Below, one piece after another: positions 62,175-64,000 of a stretch of DNA of 64,000 nt. This stretch comes from Mayamaea pseudoterrestris. Its lineage: Eukaryota; Bacillariophyta; Bacillariophyceae; Sellaphorales; Sellaphoraceae. The stretch spans positions 714,501 to 778,500 of the forward strand of contig BROI01000001.1 of NCBI GenBank assembly GCA_027923505.1. Direction: 5' to 3'. The position numbers and the translations under genes are program-made. Within the stretch, counting starts at the first letter, position 1, and each line of letters begins with the position of its first letter. The notes under the pieces were generated by a model. That model was not told the DNA's origin and searched no databases. It saw only the letters and a program-made list of their open reading frames with translations.

Positions 62175-63536
62175 CTATTTATTGTCTCTTGTCTCGATGT
62201 GTTGAATCACAAGCTGTCGATCTCGTTCCGTGGCTTCTCGCAACTTTAGTAAGCAAAACACGCGAGGCCTGTGAATGTTTGGATCATAGTGCGAATCAGG
62301 CTGCTGCAGGAATTGCTCATGCAAGTTGTCCAGAGTGGCATAAGTTTGTTCCTGCAGTGCAAGCAGGGGGTTGGGTACATTTGACTGGTCATTCACAAAT
62401 TCCACCACGTTACAAAACCTGTCCCAAGACTGCCCTCGATTTGGCTGACACATCCAAAAGATTCCTCCAACCTTTGTGCACTGTACCAAGGTCCAAAGTA
62501 GCGCCCCGTGATACTCCTGAAAATGCGTGCAGTCCGAAACCAGTGTCCAGTCTGCCGCCGGAGGTCGCGACGAGTCAGGCATGTCCATTGTCCAAAGCAG
62601 CTGCATGGCATGGATTCGAGTATTTCTCTCATTGTTGTTGAGCCTCCAGAGTAGCGCATTGACTTGATTGTTGCGGACGCAGTCAATGTGCCCATCCGTC
62701 AAGTACAAATCTTCAATGTGACTCGACACAGTTGCGCACGTCAAGGCTGCCAAACCAGCCATTCCAACACCCAGTTCCGTCACGATTTTTACGTTCATCA
62801 TGCGATCCTGCTCCTGTAGCATCACCCAGGCAAGGGTCTTTTCCGCGTCCCAGACGCAAACATTGCCAGTATTGTCAATGCCGTCGTGAAACTGGTGGCT
62901 GGCAAGTTCCGTCAATGAAAGTTTCGATGCTCGTCTTCGACTCTTTTGTCGCACCAGAATGGATTGATGCGTATTGGGAAGCAGATACTCCATGATAGCG
63001 TGTGATGATGATACTTCCAACTCGGAGCGATCGACATTGATGCGCAACAGTTGTCTGTTACCATTGGTACCAGCGACCGTGATCCATTCCAAACCAAGTT
63101 TCACTAAAAGTCGACTGCTGAGTGCTGCCTGCAGCGAAACGAGACTAGATTCGTCAAATTGATGATGCGAACAATTGCTGAGCGTAAAGTCAAACGAGAC
63201 TGTGATGCTTGGTTCTTTGCCAGGGGTTTCTTCTAATAAAGCAAGTCGAACGAGGAGGGCAGACTTGATCTGCTCCGTCCAAATTTTCCAATCGCTCGCG
63301 TCTACGACGGAAAATTTTTCGACCAAGACATCTCTTGACTCTTGAGCTAATTTCTGTGCTTGAATCAAGCTGTAACCAGGAAATCGATGAATGCTGTGCG
63401 AATCGTTAGCATGCTCATTGTGGTGCGCTTGATCTTCCGCCTGCTGCCGCTGTTTGGAGGAAAGCAGAGCATCTCGTAGCAGATTCCAACGACCATGCGC
63501 TCGCGCTCGACTCTCGTGTGTAGATTTTGTCGTCAT
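62175..63536 (-). CDS. CAMKMT: Calmodulin-lysine N-methyltransferase (CaM KMT)
   Basis: One uninterrupted exon of 453 residues. CaM KMT trimethylates a lysine of calmodulin using SAM, in cytosol or nucleus. The class I methyltransferase motif I is 'TELGVGMAGLAAL' (about 253-265), followed by 'YLTDGHIDCVRNNQVN', the family's post-I region. The C-terminal pattern 'WDRFCNVVEF' and 'YDPNIHRPRVFCLLKL' matches the family's characteristic end. Human CaM KMT has 323 residues; here about 130 extra N-terminal residues are charged and histidine- and glutamine-rich, with no recognised domain. The frame stays open 25 codons further (to 63611), but the ATG at 63536 gives a more natural start and the upstream peptide is not protein-like. 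It is transcribed in the same direction as both FKBP genes. Confidence 0.85.
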   Translation of the reverse strand: MTTKSTHESRARAHGRWNLLRDALLSSKQRQQAEDQAHHNEHANDSHSIHRFPGYSLIQAQKLAQESRDVLVEKFSVVDASDWKIWTEQIKSALLVRLALLEETPGKEPSITVSFDFTLSNCSHHQFDESSLVSLQAALSSRLLVKLGLEWITVAGTNGNRQLLRINVDRSELEVSSSHAIMEYLLPNTHQSILVRQKSRRRASKLSLTELASHQFHDGIDNTGNVCVWDAEKTLAWVMLQEQDRMMNVKIVTELGVGMAGLAALTCATVSSHIEDLYLTDGHIDCVRNNQVNALLWRLNNNERNTRIHAMQLLWTMDMPDSSRPPAADWTLVSDCTHFQEYHGALLWTLVQCTKVGGIFWMCQPNRGQSWDRFCNVVEFVNDQSNVPNPLLALQEQTYATLDNLHEQFLQQPDSHYDPNIHRPRVFCLLKLREATERDRQLVIQHIETRDNK

Positions 63537-63761
63537 ACTGTCTTGAGTAAGATGAAGAGTTAGAACGTTGAATGTGGTTCGTCGGCAATCGCCATGGTGA
63601 CGACGACGCACTCATCGCGCTTATCGCATCGGTTCTGAAATCAGAACCTTTCCGACAGCCAGCTATTTCTATTCGGCACGATTTGACGTTGTGTACGAGG
63701 AGGTATCATATTATTTGCAGCAAAGTTAATGTGCATGAACTCATGTATATGTTAAAATGAA

Positions 63762-64000
63762 CTAATCATGTAAAGAAATAGAAGCATCGCCAAGCTCTGC
63801 TTGTTTGCGTTTCTTCCCTACAACCTTCAAAGTTCCAACTTTACAAGCCATTGGATTCTCGCGCAGATGGGTAAACAAACAATTCAACTCGTCGCCAACT
63901 TTAGCAAGCACCTGAATGGCTTGTGACTGATTCAAAGGATCAGTAGCCATATATCCTCGGCCCGCACGATTCAGTCGGGCTAGTGCCTGAATCTGGTCCG
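63762..64000 (-). CDS. 3' end of an unidentified gene (partial)
   Basis: A frame open from the right edge of the window to a stop at 63762, about 78 residues, so the gene starts outside. The visible end reads 'DQIQALARLNRAGRGYMATD', then a helical stretch with 'QVLAKVGDELNCLFTHLREN', then a basic patch 'VGKKRKQAEL' that could be a nuclear localisation signal. I do not recognise the family. The methionine at 63950 is probably internal because the frame continues beyond it without a stop. Confidence 0.5.
   Translation of the reverse strand, partial: DQIQALARLNRAGRGYMATDPLNQSQAIQVLAKVGDELNCLFTHLRENPMACKVGTLKVVGKKRKQAELGDASISLHD

Overview
The window comes from a eukaryotic nuclear genome. The genes on the right have GT-AG spliceosomal introns (about 75 to 460 bp), and the proteins are plainly eukaryotic: a mitochondrial i-AAA protease, two FKBPs, calmodulin-lysine methyltransferase and an SDP1/TGL-type lipase. 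I cannot fix the lineage from sequence alone. Calmodulin methyltransferase, a Ty1/copia element and a Harbinger-like DDE transposase would fit a microbial eukaryote such as a stramenopile, but that is inference.

Layout. Bases 1-41,530 are almost entirely satellite DNA in three abutting families. Satellite 1 (1-5,207) has a 352-bp unit that is a diverged dimer of two ~176-bp halves. Satellite 2 (5,208-9,436) has a 169-bp unit carrying a 17-bp dyad. A pyrimidine-rich spacer and an 8-bp minisatellite follow (to 10,148). Satellite 3 (10,149-41,530) has a 181/180-bp unit and falls into three blocks: homogeneous (A), indel-rich (B) and homogeneous again with diagnostic variants (C). Between A and B lie a decayed copia reverse-transcriptase fossil and a separate ~415-bp insertion flanked by 15-bp direct repeats, with tRNA-like sequence inside. 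Satellites 2 and 3 share blocks of sequence and seem to descend from one ancestral monomer. All basic periods (176, 169, 181 bp) are nucleosome-sized, so a centromeric, pericentromeric or subtelomeric position is plausible.

Bases 41,531-51,205 are a mobile-element belt at the satellite border: a Harbinger-like DDE transposase (minus strand), a divergently transcribed spliced gene of unknown function, a palindrome-rich control region between them, a Ty1/copia pol with one uninterrupted reading frame, and pieces of unrecognised genes.

Bases 51,682-64,000 are ordinary gene-dense sequence, roughly one gene per 1.5-2.5 kb: patatin-like lipase (+), PCMT-like methyltransferase (-), YME1-type protease (+), FKBP12 (-), a second FKBP12 with a C-terminal CaaX box (-), CaM-KMT (-), and the 3' end of an unidentified gene (-). 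Exon structures were worked out by hand from splice sites, reading phase and family conservation; every proposed join keeps frame.
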